Origin: Rhizobium etli CFN 42
GTDB lineage: Bacteria > Pseudomonadota > Alphaproteobacteria > Rhizobiales > Rhizobiaceae
Reading direction: 5' to 3'
Assembly (NCBI RefSeq): GCF_000092045.1
Contig: NC_007761.1
Span: forward strand, 437,001 to 501,000
Length of the DNA: 64,000 nt
In this document: positions 25,564 to 33,874 of the stretch, piece after piece
Layout of the letters: every line of letters starts with the position of its first letter
How positions within the stretch are numbered: position 1 is the first letter of the stretch
The notes under the pieces: model-generated
What the model was told of the DNA's origin: nothing
What the model saw: only the letters and a program-made list of their open reading frames with translations
Database searches by the model: none
Translations under genes and position numbers: made by a program

Positions 25564-25691
25564 CTATCTTCGTAAGCAGCGCACTCCTCCTCCCAGCGCT
25601 CTTACATCGGATTGACAACACTCCTCCTCCCAGTTGTCAGTCAGGATCAAGAGCCTGGCGCACCTCCTCCCGCGCCAGGCTCTTTTCTTTT
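25564..25691 (+). ncRNA. alpha-r14-type trans-acting small RNA with three anti-SD loops
   Basis: Three hairpins in a row each display the same loop. Hairpin 1 (25572-25605) pairs GTAAG/CTTAC and AGCGC/GCGCT around CTCCTCCTCCC. Hairpin 2 (25613-25639) pairs TGACAAC/GTTGTCA around the same loop. Hairpin 3 (25650-25683) pairs AGAGCCTGGCGC with GCGCCAGGCTCT around ACCTCCTCCC and ends in TTTCTTTT, a strong terminator. The repeated CCUCCUCCC loops are anti-Shine-Dalgarno sequences, the hallmark of the alpha-r14 (Smr14/NfeR1-like) sRNA family of Rhizobiales. These RNAs base-pair with ribosome sites of many transporter mRNAs. The 5' end is estimated. The strand follows the terminator. Confidence 0.85.
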
Positions 25692-25793
25692 CCCGGCAGG
25701 TTCTTCATCACACGCGGTTTGACTCGGCGAGCGCCGTCGGACTATTTGAACATGTGCCGTCCGTCCGGCGCGTGAACCGGTTGGAGTTTGGTC

Positions 25794-27071
25794 ATGATCG
25801 GCAAATGGCGCGCCTCGCGTGCGGCTCGGGCAGGGCTTCTGGTTGCATCGCTTGCGGTCGCCGGCTGCGGCGGCAGGCCGGTTGGCGTCATGCAGGCGGC
25901 CGGCACAGTGCCGCCGGGGACGTCGAAGATCGATCTCCTGGTGGCGACGACGCGCGCTGCCGACGACAATCCGGCCGTGCTTTTCTCCGGCGAACGCGGC
26001 ACGGGGCTTGCCGTTAACGCCGTCGATGTTTCGATCCCTCCGGAAGCCAACCGCAAGGTCGGCCAGGTGCAATGGCCGAAGCGGTTGCCGGCCGATCCGC
26101 TTCGTGACTTCGTCACCGTTTCCGTCGATCCGCTCGAGGGCGAGCGCGCGGGCGAGAGCTGGCTGAAGAGCCATATGCCGAAGAGCCGCCGCGTGCTCGT
26201 CTTCGTGCACGGCTTCAACAACCGTTACGAAGACGCCGTCTACCGCTTCGCCCAGATCGTCCATGATTCACATGCCGATGTCGCGCCCGTGGTCTTTACT
26301 TGGCCGTCGCGCGCCAGCATCTTCGACTACAATTACGACAAGGAAAGCACCAACTATTCCCGCGATGCGCTGGAAGAGCTGCTGACCCGCACCGCCGCCA
26401 ATCCCGCGGTCAGCGACGTCACGGTCATGGCCCATTCGATGGGTACCTGGCTGACCGTCGAAGCACTCCGCCAGATGGCGATCCGCAACGGTCAGGTCGC
26501 TTCGAAGATCAACAATGTCATCCTTGCCTCGCCGGATCTCGATGTCGACGTCTTCGGCCGGCAGTTCATGAGCCTCGGCAAAGACCGTCCGCATTTCACC
26601 ATCTTCGTCTCCCGCGATGATCGCGCCTTGGCCCTGTCACGGCGCATCTCTGGCAATATCGATCGCCTCGGCCAGATCGACCCCTCGGCCGAGCCCTATC
26701 GCAGCAAGCTCGAAGCAGCCGGCATCACCGTGCTCGATCTGACCAAGCTCAAGGGCGGTGACCGGCTGAACCATGGCAAATTCGCCGAAAGCCCCGAAGT
26801 GGTGAAGCTGATCGGCGATCGGCTGATCGCCGGACAGACGATCACCGATTCCAATGTCGGGCTCGGCGAGGCGGTCGGCGCCGTGGCGATGGGGGCGGCT
26901 CAGACCGCCGGAAGTGCCGTCGGTGTCGCCGTCAGCACGCCGATCGCGATCTTCGATCCGCGCACCCGGCGTAACTACGACGCCCAGCTGAAGCGTCTCG
27001 GCCAGTCGGTGGACAATACCGTCGGTTCGGTCGGCGACAGCGTCGGCGCCAGCCTGCCCGCCACCCAGTAA
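25794..27071 (+). CDS. Lipoprotein alpha/beta hydrolase (DUF900 family)
   Basis: A 425-residue protein. The N-terminus ends in a lipobox (SLAVAGC), so it is probably a lipoprotein. The hydrolase domain has VLVFVHGFNNRYEDA near 135, the oxyanion region, and VMAHSMGTWLTVEAL near 213 with the nucleophilic Ser. LNHGKFAESPE near 320 likely carries the catalytic His. The DUF900 family has this fold but few known substrates. A Gly/Ala-rich tail (GAVAMGAAQTAGSAVG) follows. The ATG at 25794 is preferred to the GTG at 25788. It lies 100 bases after the sRNA terminator and is transcribed separately. Confidence 0.85.
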   Translation: MIGKWRASRAARAGLLVASLAVAGCGGRPVGVMQAAGTVPPGTSKIDLLVATTRAADDNPAVLFSGERGTGLAVNAVDVSIPPEANRKVGQVQWPKRLPADPLRDFVTVSVDPLEGERAGESWLKSHMPKSRRVLVFVHGFNNRYEDAVYRFAQIVHDSHADVAPVVFTWPSRASIFDYNYDKESTNYSRDALEELLTRTAANPAVSDVTVMAHSMGTWLTVEALRQMAIRNGQVASKINNVILASPDLDVDVFGRQFMSLGKDRPHFTIFVSRDDRALALSRRISGNIDRLGQIDPSAEPYRSKLEAAGITVLDLTKLKGGDRLNHGKFAESPEVVKLIGDRLIAGQTITDSNVGLGEAVGAVAMGAAQTAGSAVGVAVSTPIAIFDPRTRRNYDAQLKRLGQSVDNTVGSVGDSVGASLPATQ

Positions 27072-27090
27072 AAATTTCATAGGCAATCAT

Positions 27091-27116
27091 CGTTGATCTG
27101 ATATATCAGACCAACG
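27091..27116. promoter_or_regulatory. 26-bp palindromic operator before the hydroxyproline-type genes
   Basis: A central perfect 14-bp palindrome, TCTGATATATCAGA (27097-27110), is extended by CGTTG (27091-27095) and CAACG (27112-27116), with only the pair 27096/27111 unmatched. The size and symmetry fit a GntR/FCD-type dimer site. It lies 39 bases before the oxidase start, so it probably controls the two-gene operon. Confidence 0.7.
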
Positions 27117-27154
27117 AAGCGGCGATGCTGTTGGCCGCGTGACGGGTTGATGGC

Positions 27155-28405
27155 ATGGCGGATGAGACGAAGAAGAGGGTGGTCGTCGTCGGCGCAGGGG
27201 TGATCGGAGCCTCGATAGCCTTCGAGCTGCAGCGGCGTGGCCGTGAGGTGACGCTGATCGATAAGGGTGAGCCGGGACGCGGCACTTCCTTCGGCAATAT
27301 GGCGAGCATCGCGCTCGATTTCGCCGCCGGCTCCGGGCCGTCGACCTGGAAGAAAATCCCGGGCTGGCTACTCGATCCTGAAGGCCCGGTCTGGCTGCGG
27401 CCTTCCTATGCGGCAAAGATGCTGCCCTGGTTCCTGCGTTTCCTCGCCGCCGGCCGCCCGTCGCGCCTCAGAGAAATCGAAGACGCCGGCATGAGCCTGT
27501 CGCTGCGGGCGCTCGCCGACTTCCGCGAGATGCTGCAGGCGATCGGCGCATCCGAGCTGCTGACCGAGGAAGGTTGCCTGGCGATCTACGAGACGGAGGC
27601 TGAGTTTACCGCCGATCGTGGCCACCTCGCCATGATGCAGCGCTATGGCCTCGAATTCGAGGTGTTGAGCAACGGCGCCATCCAATATCATGAGCCGGCG
27701 CTTTCGCCGGCGATCGCCAAAGCGGTGCTGCTCCCCGACAACAAGTCGGTCCGCGATCCCTACAAGCTGGTTGTCAAACTGGCCGACGCCGCCCTGGCGG
27801 CCGGCGCAACCTTCGTCTCAGGTACCGTCAGGAATATCGAACGCAAGGGCGATGGCAGCGTCGTCGTCCTCCTCGACAATGGCAGCCGTGTCGAGGCGGC
27901 TTCCGTTGTGCTTGCCGCCGGCGTCCACACCCGGTCCCTGGCGGCCAAGCTCGGCGAACCGATCCCGCTGGAGACCGAGCGCGGCTATCACACGCAGATT
28001 ATGAAGCCGGGCATATCCATGCGCTACTCGGTGATCTGGCCGCATCGCGCCTTCATGGTGACGCCGACGGCCGGCGGCATCCGCGTCGGTGGCAATGTCG
28101 AACTCGCCGGTCTCGACGCCGCTCCCGATTTCCGCCGGCCGCGGGTGCTGGTACGCCACGCCCAGCGGGTGCTGCCGGGGCTGAAGGTCGAGGAGGCGAC
28201 GGAATGGATGGGCCATCGCCCAGCCCTGCCCGATACGATCCCGATCATCTCGCCGTCGTCGAAAATGCCGGGCGTTTTCTATGCGACCGGTCATGGCCAT
28301 CTCGGCTTGACATACGCTGCGACGACAGCGCGGTTGATCGGCGATATGGTGAGCAGAGCAAAACCGTCGGTCGATATGACCCCGTTCCGCATAGACCGAT
28401 ACTGA
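27155..28405 (+). CDS. FAD-dependent D-amino-acid dehydrogenase (DadA-like), likely D-hydroxyproline oxidation
   Basis: A 416-residue DAO-family flavoprotein. VVVVGAGVIGASIAFELQRR is the dinucleotide-binding fold and LIDKGEPGRGTS the ribose contact. ETERGYHTQI and the C-terminal FYATGHGHLGLTYA are the conserved DadA closing motifs. The family oxidises D-amino acids to imino acids, giving electrons to the membrane chain. The following gene is a proline-racemase-superfamily member, as in hydroxyproline operons where an epimerase makes cis-4-hydroxy-D-proline and this enzyme oxidises it. That substrate is inferred from context only. Confidence 0.85.
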   Translation: MADETKKRVVVVGAGVIGASIAFELQRRGREVTLIDKGEPGRGTSFGNMASIALDFAAGSGPSTWKKIPGWLLDPEGPVWLRPSYAAKMLPWFLRFLAAGRPSRLREIEDAGMSLSLRALADFREMLQAIGASELLTEEGCLAIYETEAEFTADRGHLAMMQRYGLEFEVLSNGAIQYHEPALSPAIAKAVLLPDNKSVRDPYKLVVKLADAALAAGATFVSGTVRNIERKGDGSVVVLLDNGSRVEAASVVLAAGVHTRSLAAKLGEPIPLETERGYHTQIMKPGISMRYSVIWPHRAFMVTPTAGGIRVGGNVELAGLDAAPDFRRPRVLVRHAQRVLPGLKVEEATEWMGHRPALPDTIPIISPSSKMPGVFYATGHGHLGLTYAATTARLIGDMVSRAKPSVDMTPFRIDRY

Positions 28406-28457
28406 TTTTGAACCGCGTCGATGGCGTCAGCCGTCGCGTGCGAACTGGAGTTTCGAG

Positions 28458-29495
28458 ATGAGATGGAAGCGCACGATCCAGCTGCTGGACGTTCATGCCG
28501 AGGGTGAGATCGGCCGCGTCGCGATCGGCGGCGTTCCGAAGATTCCCGGCGAAACCATCGCCGCGCAGCTGCACTGGCTGAACACCGATCCGAAAGGCGA
28601 CGAGCTCCGCCGCTTCCTGTGCCTGGAGCCGCGGGGTGCCCCGATCGGCTCGGTCAACCTGCTGCTGCCGGCAAGGCATCCCGACGCCGACGCCGCCTTC
28701 ATCATCCTGCAGCCTGACCAGGCGCATGCGAGCTCCGGCTCGAATTCGATCTGCGTGACGACGGCGTTGCTCGAATCCGGCATTGTCGAGATGCAGGAGC
28801 CGGAGACAATCGTGACGCTGGAGACCGCCGCCGGTCTGGTCAAGGCGACGGCGACCTGCCGCGACGGGCGCTGCGAGAAGGTGAAGCTCACGATGGTGCC
28901 CTCCTTCGTGCATGAGCTCGACGTCGAGATCGACACGCCGCATTGGGGAAAGATCAAGGCCGATCTCTGCTATGGCGGCATCTTCTATGCGCTCGTCGAT
29001 GTCGGCCAGATCAATCTCACGATCGAGAAGGCCAATGCCGCCGGCCTTGTCCAGGCCGGCATGATCCTGAAAGAGCTAATCAATCGCGATATCAAGGTCG
29101 TCCATCCCGAAATCCCGGCAATTTCGGGCGTCGCCTATGTGATGTTCCGCGATACCGAGGCCGACGGCACGGTGCGCACCTGCACCACCATGTGGCCGGG
29201 CCGAGCCGACCGCTCGCCCTGCGGCACCGGCAATTCGGCCAATCTCGCCACCCTTCATGCCCGCGGCAAGGCCAAGGTCGGCGACGTCTTCACCTCGAAA
29301 TCGATCATCGGCTCGGAGTTCGAGGTCGGCCTGCAGGCGGTGACCGAGGTCGCCGGCCGCCCGGCGGTCATTCCCACCATCACCGGCCGCGGCTTCACCT
29401 TCGGCCTCACCCAGGTGGCCCTCGACCCCTTCGACCCGCATCCCGGCGGCTTCGCGCTGACGGATGTCTGGGGGCCGTCGGCGGGGGAGATCTGA
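28458..29495 (+). CDS. Proline racemase superfamily enzyme (hydroxyproline epimerase or dehydratase) with Ser/Cys active site
   Basis: A 345-residue proline racemase-fold protein. DVHAEGEIGRV opens it and RSPCGTGNSA near 255 holds the second catalytic Cys. The first catalytic position, normally Cys in MCGH, is Ser in ASSGSNSIC (Ser93 by count). Cys/Cys members are racemases or 4-hydroxyproline epimerases and Thr/Cys members are trans-3-hydroxyproline dehydratases. Ser/Cys members have been described with epimerase-type activities, so the exact reaction is open. It lies 52 bases after the oxidase, in one operon. Confidence 0.85.
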   Translation: MRWKRTIQLLDVHAEGEIGRVAIGGVPKIPGETIAAQLHWLNTDPKGDELRRFLCLEPRGAPIGSVNLLLPARHPDADAAFIILQPDQAHASSGSNSICVTTALLESGIVEMQEPETIVTLETAAGLVKATATCRDGRCEKVKLTMVPSFVHELDVEIDTPHWGKIKADLCYGGIFYALVDVGQINLTIEKANAAGLVQAGMILKELINRDIKVVHPEIPAISGVAYVMFRDTEADGTVRTCTTMWPGRADRSPCGTGNSANLATLHARGKAKVGDVFTSKSIIGSEFEVGLQAVTEVAGRPAVIPTITGRGFTFGLTQVALDPFDPHPGGFALTDVWGPSAGEI

Positions 29496-29530
29496 AGGTT
29501 CTAAGCACGAGGGGCGGGTGGATATCGGCA

Positions 29531-29910
29531 TCAGCCACACGGGGTGACGGCGGCGGTCGTGTTTGAGCGTTTGCGGCCAGGCAGCGGGGTCGCATGCAAT
29601 GCTCGTTCCGAGCACCTGCGCAGCAGCCAGGGATCGTCGATCACATGCGCCGGCACTGCATAGTAGCGGCGAACCCTCACCTCCCTGCCGGCGGCGCGGT
29701 AGCTGAACGGTTCTGCGCCATCTGCCTCGAATTCCGCGCGCATTGCGGCGTCGACGCGCAGATACAATGTGCCCTTCATGAGGAACCCGAACAGCGCGCC
29801 GTTTCGGACGAGGGCGGATCCGCCGAAGAACCGCCGGACATCGATGGCGCCCGGTGGGCGATCTGGCTCGCAAATTCAAGCGCCAGGCTGCGTGTCGCCT
29901 CGCTACCCAT
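29531..29910 (-). pseudogene. TfoX-like gene broken by a frameshift
   Basis: Frame one starts at the ATG 29910 and reads GSEATRSLALEFASQIAHRAP. The homology then jumps frame to AIDVRRFFGGSALVRNGALF, MKGTLYLRVDA and VRRYYAVPAHVIDD, ending at 29531. RRFFGG and MKGTLYLR are the conserved core of TfoX N-terminal domains. The second frame has no start before the ATG at 29779, which would lose the RRFFGG part. The break lies around 29840-29850. TfoX-type proteins regulate competence in gammaproteobacteria, but in rhizobia their role is unknown. It overlaps the SnoaL gene by 8 bases, so it was part of that operon. Confidence 0.65.
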
Positions 29911-30265
29911 GGTGCTGCCCTGCCAGAGGATCGAAGAAGCCGGTGATCGCGCTGAGCCGGCCATCGGCCATCGCCGCGAAGCTTGTCCCCGTTTGCAGGA
30001 CGGTCTCGTCCTCGTGGCGCAGTTCCCAGCGTGCCAGCGAACGTTCATTGTGATGGAGGACACTCAATATTATGAACCGGCCTGCCGGTACGCTCTCCTT
30101 GAAGCCAGCCATGTAAGCCGAGAGGCCGGCTCGCCCGGTGATCACTCCATTCGGATCGCAATAGGTCACATCGTCGGCGAGGCAAGCCGACATTTCCGGC
30201 TCGCGCACGTCCGCGTCCAGCGACCAGATGGCCGCATATCGATTCCATAGCGCCTCAGGCGTCAT
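29903..30265 (-). CDS. SnoaL-like / NTF2-fold protein
   Basis: A 120-residue alpha+beta barrel protein. EALWNRYAAIWSLDADVREPEM and CLADDVTYCDPNGVITGR are the familiar SnoaL_2 opening with the pocket Asp. LARWELRHEDETVLQTGT and GRLSAITGFFDPL complete the barrel. Such proteins act as cyclases, isomerases or ligand carriers; the role here is unknown. Its ATG overlaps the TetR stop by four bases, so it is an operon member and the regulator's ligand may be its substrate (inference). Confidence 0.78.
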   Translation of the reverse strand: MTPEALWNRYAAIWSLDADVREPEMSACLADDVTYCDPNGVITGRAGLSAYMAGFKESVPAGRFIILSVLHHNERSLARWELRHEDETVLQTGTSFAAMADGRLSAITGFFDPLAGQHHG

Positions 30266-30843
30266 AACAGTGTCTCCAGTTGATTGAATTCGTCTTCGAT
30301 CGCCTGCCGCAGGCTCGCTTTGTCTTCGCCGCCGCGAATGAGCACGAGCAGGCCTTGATAGAAGGCAAGTAGACGGACGGCTGTCCTGTCCGCCTTGGCT
30401 TCGTCCGCGTCTCGATCCGAGGTCGACGGCTCGCCGAGTCTCGAGCGGAACGTGCTGCGAAGGAGACCGAGCGCTGCCTCGACGCGGGGATGCGTGTTGA
30501 TGTTACCGCCGAACTCCACGGCCGTGTTGGTGATCAGGCAGCCCAGGGAGCCATTGTCGGGCTCATGCAGCAGTGAAAGGAACAGTTCGCGCACGCCTTT
30601 AAGGTCGCTCCCCGGCGGCGCAAATCGCTCGAGCCGCCCCTCCAGGACCGCCCGATTGTAATGTCTGAACGCCGCGTCGAAGAGCCCGGCCTTGTCGCCG
30701 AAGGCGTGATAGATGCTTCCGCCTTTGAGGCCCGTCGCCTCTTCGAGGTCTCGGATCGACGCACCTTGATAGCCGTGTTTGCGAAAGACGTGCATCGCCC
30801 CCTTCAGCACCGCTTCCTCATCGAATTCCCGCCTTCTGCCCAC
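30262..30843 (-). CDS. TetR-family repressor
   Basis: A 193-residue regulator. The N-terminal helix-turn-helix reads AMHVFRKHGYQGASIRDL then LKGGSIYHAFGDKAGLF. The C-terminal ligand domain contains GSLGCLITNTAVEF, typical of the NemR/AcrR-like C-terminal group. The start is GTG at 30843, with GAGG five bases before it. A very large palindrome begins just upstream, so autoregulation is expected. The SnoaL and TfoX-like genes follow in overlap, so the repressor controls its own operon. Confidence 0.9.
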   Translation of the reverse strand: MGRRREFDEEAVLKGAMHVFRKHGYQGASIRDLEEATGLKGGSIYHAFGDKAGLFDAAFRHYNRAVLEGRLERFAPPGSDLKGVRELFLSLLHEPDNGSLGCLITNTAVEFGGNINTHPRVEAALGLLRSTFRSRLGEPSTSDRDADEAKADRTAVRLLAFYQGLLVLIRGGEDKASLRQAIEDEFNQLETLL

Positions 30844-30853
30844 ACTCGCCTCG

Positions 30854-30891
30854 ATTCTTTATCAGTTGTTCTAGAATGACTGATAAAGAAT
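30854..30891. promoter_or_regulatory. 38-bp palindromic TetR operator
   Basis: Perfect 13-base arms, ATTCTTTATCAGT and ACTGATAAAGAAT, flank a 12-base centre that itself contains TTCTAGAA. Outside them CACTCGC (30843-30849) and GCGAGTG (30892-30898) are also complementary. The site abuts the TetR start codon, implying autorepression. Confidence 0.8.
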
Positions 30892-31070
30892 GCGAGTGCA
30901 ACCGCCTTTCGTCGGTTGTGCGAAAATTCGCATCCGGTCGCATTTGCTCATGCCGGGTGCGCTGCATCGCGCTTTCGGAATGGGTCAGGATGAGGTTGGC
31001 AGAGTAGAAGTCCTGGCCGGTCGACGTCGCCCATAGCCCGCCGGCAAGACTGACGGAGGCAGAGGCGGTG

Positions 31071-32603
31071 TTAAAGTTCGGCCTCACGTAGCAACTGCTC
31101 AAGACGGGCCGCCCATTCCGTGTTGCCCTCTCTGAACGGCCCAAGCGCATCACCAGCAGCTTCCGGCAGGCTGCTGGCAGCAGCGGCAAACCGGCGAGCC
31201 TGCTCAATATTTCCGAGATCCATATGGCAGCACGCGTGTATGCGCAGCAGCGCCGGCCAGTCGGGCCGCGCCTTTAAGGCTGTATGCCCCACTTCCAGCG
31301 CGCCCTCGACGTCATCTGAAAAGAACAGTGCAAGCATCAGCAGGCTGAACCAGACCCCGTTCTGCGGATCATGCGGATTGAGTTCGAGGCCGCGAGACAA
31401 AGGTCTGCGTGCGCCGGCGGCATCACCGGAAAAGAGCCGGGCCATGCCAAGGACGAGATGTCCGAGAGCGAAGCTTGAACCGAGCTCGATCGACCGTTCC
31501 GCGGCGAGGATCGCCTGGTCGGCTCGGCCCGTATAGGCCGACACGATCGCCAGCGCATAATGCGAGTACGGGTTTCGCGCGTCGAGGTAGATCGCCCGCA
31601 GGGCGGCAGTTAATCCTTCCTGACCATCCGCGGCGGGATCGTCGGTCCAGCCGTAGGCGATGAGGCCGGCGTTGACCCGCGCGCGCCAGATCTGCGCCTC
31701 CGGAAGCATGGGGTCGAGCTCGACGGCCTCGCGGAAAAAACGCCTTGCCAGAAGGTGGGTCGGCTTCGAGACCTTGTGGAAATTGAATGTGCCTTGCCGA
31801 ACGAGGTCCCAGGCGGTGATGTTGCCGGTGTGGGGAGCCACGGCAAGCCCGTGGCGCAACAGCAGCTCGGGTTCGACTGCCGCGGCGATCCGCTCGGCGA
31901 TGGCGTCTTGCACCGCGAAAATCTCGGCCAGCTGAAGATCGTAATGTTCGGACCAGACGGTCGCGCCCTTCGTCGCCTCGGCGAGGTGCACCGATATCCG
32001 GATTCGATCGCCTGTATAGCGGATAGCCCCATCCACCAGAAAATTGACACCGAGTGCCAGCCCGACTGCGCGCGGATCCCTGGAGCCGTTCCTGTCTTTG
32101 AAACTCGCACCGCGTGATGCGACGCGCAGCCATCGAAACCGGGTGAGCGCTATGATCAGGTTGTCGGCGATCCCGTCGGCCAGATATTGCTTCTCGGCGT
32201 CGCCGCCTGGATTTTCGAACGGCAGGACTGCGATCCCCAATTTGGATCCGGCTTGCGCATGCCACTCGCCGTCGGTTCCGTCGCATGCGCTCTCCACCCG
32301 GCCGGAAAACCTGTAGCCGACCCGTGGGACGGTGGCGATCCATTCGCTGCCGTCCGATGCCGGACCGAGCAGCTTGCGAAGCGCAGCAATCTGAACGGAA
32401 AGATTACTTTCCTCAACGGCCAATCCCGGCCAAACGGCATCCATCAGAGCCGATTTGGAAACGACGCCCCCTTGCGCCGCAAGCAGAACGGCAAGTAGCG
32501 AAGCGCCGCGGGCGCCAATGGCGACAGGCCGATCGTCACGAAGCAGGCATCCGTTCTCGGCGCTGAACTCGAAATGGCCGAATGCAATGTGCTGACTGTT
32601 CAT
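31071..32603 (-). CDS. Winged-helix regulator with TolB-like and TPR domains (CadC/OmpR-type DNA binding)
   Basis: A protein of about 510 residues starting MNSQHIAFGHFEF. Residues 1-100 are an OmpR-type winged helix (GARGASLLAVLLAAQGG, VEESNLSVQIAALRKLLG, ATVPRVGYRF). It is followed by a TolB-like segment common in such one-component regulators (IAVLPFENPGGDAEKQYLADG). The C-terminal half has TPR-like helices (ELNPHDPQNGVWFSLLMLAL and others). No membrane helix or receiver is seen. It is divergent from a cupin gene, 116 bases away, which is the most likely target. Upstream in-frame starts to 32696 are less likely. Confidence 0.85.
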   Translation of the reverse strand: MNSQHIAFGHFEFSAENGCLLRDDRPVAIGARGASLLAVLLAAQGGVVSKSALMDAVWPGLAVEESNLSVQIAALRKLLGPASDGSEWIATVPRVGYRFSGRVESACDGTDGEWHAQAGSKLGIAVLPFENPGGDAEKQYLADGIADNLIIALTRFRWLRVASRGASFKDRNGSRDPRAVGLALGVNFLVDGAIRYTGDRIRISVHLAEATKGATVWSEHYDLQLAEIFAVQDAIAERIAAAVEPELLLRHGLAVAPHTGNITAWDLVRQGTFNFHKVSKPTHLLARRFFREAVELDPMLPEAQIWRARVNAGLIAYGWTDDPAADGQEGLTAALRAIYLDARNPYSHYALAIVSAYTGRADQAILAAERSIELGSSFALGHLVLGMARLFSGDAAGARRPLSRGLELNPHDPQNGVWFSLLMLALFFSDDVEGALEVGHTALKARPDWPALLRIHACCHMDLGNIEQARRFAAAASSLPEAAGDALGPFREGNTEWAARLEQLLREAEL

Positions 32604-32719
32604 GGCCGGCCATGATACGCCGATTTCGGCGTTTTTCGGAACTTTTCGGCATCGCTTCAGGACTTGCGTCGACTGAGCGCGCAGAGTCTGTTTCATCGCG
32701 CCACGGAATGGTGAGAGCC

Positions 32720-33154
32720 ATGAAGAACGAAGCAGCCCAGCCGAAAAATTCTTCTGGAGTAACCGCGAAGGTCGTCAGTGGCAGCGACAGCCATATCGCC
32801 CAGCAGGGATCCGTCTACCGCTCGGGCGTCTCGGCTGAGAGCGTCGGATCGACCATGCTGTGGCTCGGGAGGATTTCGCTGCCCGCAGGCAGGCGTACCA
32901 GCGCCCATCGCCACGAGGGACACGAAACCGCCCTTCTCATGACCGCCGGCCAGGAGATCGAGATCTGGTCGGGCGCGAAGCTCGAACGCTGCGAAACGGT
33001 GCGCCCCGGTGACTACCTGTTCATTCCTGCCGGCGTTCCGCACGTCGCCGTCAATCGCAGCCTGGAAGACGCCGAGTTCCTCGGTGCCCGCAACGACCCC
33101 GCGGCGAACGAGAGCGTCATCCTCATGCCGGAGCTTGACGGCATCGTACCCTGA
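32720..33154 (+). CDS. Cupin-domain protein
   Basis: A 144-residue single cupin. SAHRHEGHETALLM has the metal-binding histidines and Glu of motif 1. PGDYLFIPAGVPHVAVN is motif 2 with the third His. It could bind a metal and act as an isomerase or dioxygenase-like enzyme, or as a small-molecule sensor; the substrate is unknown. The start ATG at 32720 is the first good methionine after the divergent regulator's promoter. A RidA-family gene follows 111 bases downstream, so the two may form an operon. Confidence 0.8.
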   Translation: MKNEAAQPKNSSGVTAKVVSGSDSHIAQQGSVYRSGVSAESVGSTMLWLGRISLPAGRRTSAHRHEGHETALLMTAGQEIEIWSGAKLERCETVRPGDYLFIPAGVPHVAVNRSLEDAEFLGARNDPAANESVILMPELDGIVP

Positions 33155-33265
33155 GCGCGCCGCCAATCCGGATTTGCCACGCCTCAGGTTCCTGTTTTTT
33201 TCGCATATCGCTCACGCAAAACCGCTGGCCGCTTTTGCGCGATCCAACCACATGGGAGGTGCATC

Positions 33266-33748
33266 ATGGCCATCATCGAACAACGTCTGGCGGAAATGGG
33301 TCTGGAACTACCCGAACCCTTGAAGGTTCGCGACGGTCTGAAATTGCCTTTTACCTGGGTTCGGGTGCGCGGCTCCCGCGCTTATATTTCAGGTCACGTC
33401 GCCTGCAATCCGGATGGGACATTGGCAAAACCGCTGGGCAAGGTCGGAGCCGAAGTGTCGCCGGAGCAGGGTTACGCATCGGCGCGGCTTGTTGCCCTGG
33501 CCCATCTCGCAAGCCTCAAACGCGCCGTCGGAGACCTCGATCGGGTCACGGCCTGGCTGCGCGTTTTCGCCATGGTGAATGTTGCTCCAGGTTTCAATGA
33601 GACGCCGCTGGTGACAAACGGCTATTCAGATCTGATACTGGAGCTCTACGGTCCCGAGGCCGGCGCGCACGCCCGCTCGTCCATCGGCATGGCCATCCCG
33701 TTGAATGCGCCGGTAAATTGCGAAGCGGAAGTCGAAATCGACGGTTGA
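33266..33748 (+). CDS. RidA/YjgF family protein
   Basis: A 160-residue RidA-family protein. AYISGHVACNPDGTL is the conserved first strand pair. NVAPGFNETPLVTNGYSDL carries the domain's middle and ARSSIGMAIPLNAPVNCEAEVEI the conserved Arg and terminal Glu region. RidA proteins deaminate reactive enamines or imines from PLP enzymes, and longer members like this one belong to other Rid subgroups with broader roles. GGGAGG is upstream of the ATG. It converges with the GGDEF-EAL gene. Confidence 0.9.
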   Translation: MAIIEQRLAEMGLELPEPLKVRDGLKLPFTWVRVRGSRAYISGHVACNPDGTLAKPLGKVGAEVSPEQGYASARLVALAHLASLKRAVGDLDRVTAWLRVFAMVNVAPGFNETPLVTNGYSDLILELYGPEAGAHARSSIGMAIPLNAPVNCEAEVEIDG

Positions 33749-33874
33749 TCCCTACTGGCCGAGCGGGCTCGATTGTGACGGCATTCCGGAGCGCAGGTGC
33801 CAGCACCTACACAACCGCACAAGGCGATGGGAGGCGGCAACTCTCCCTCCGCCTGATAGACGAATGCATGTCCA

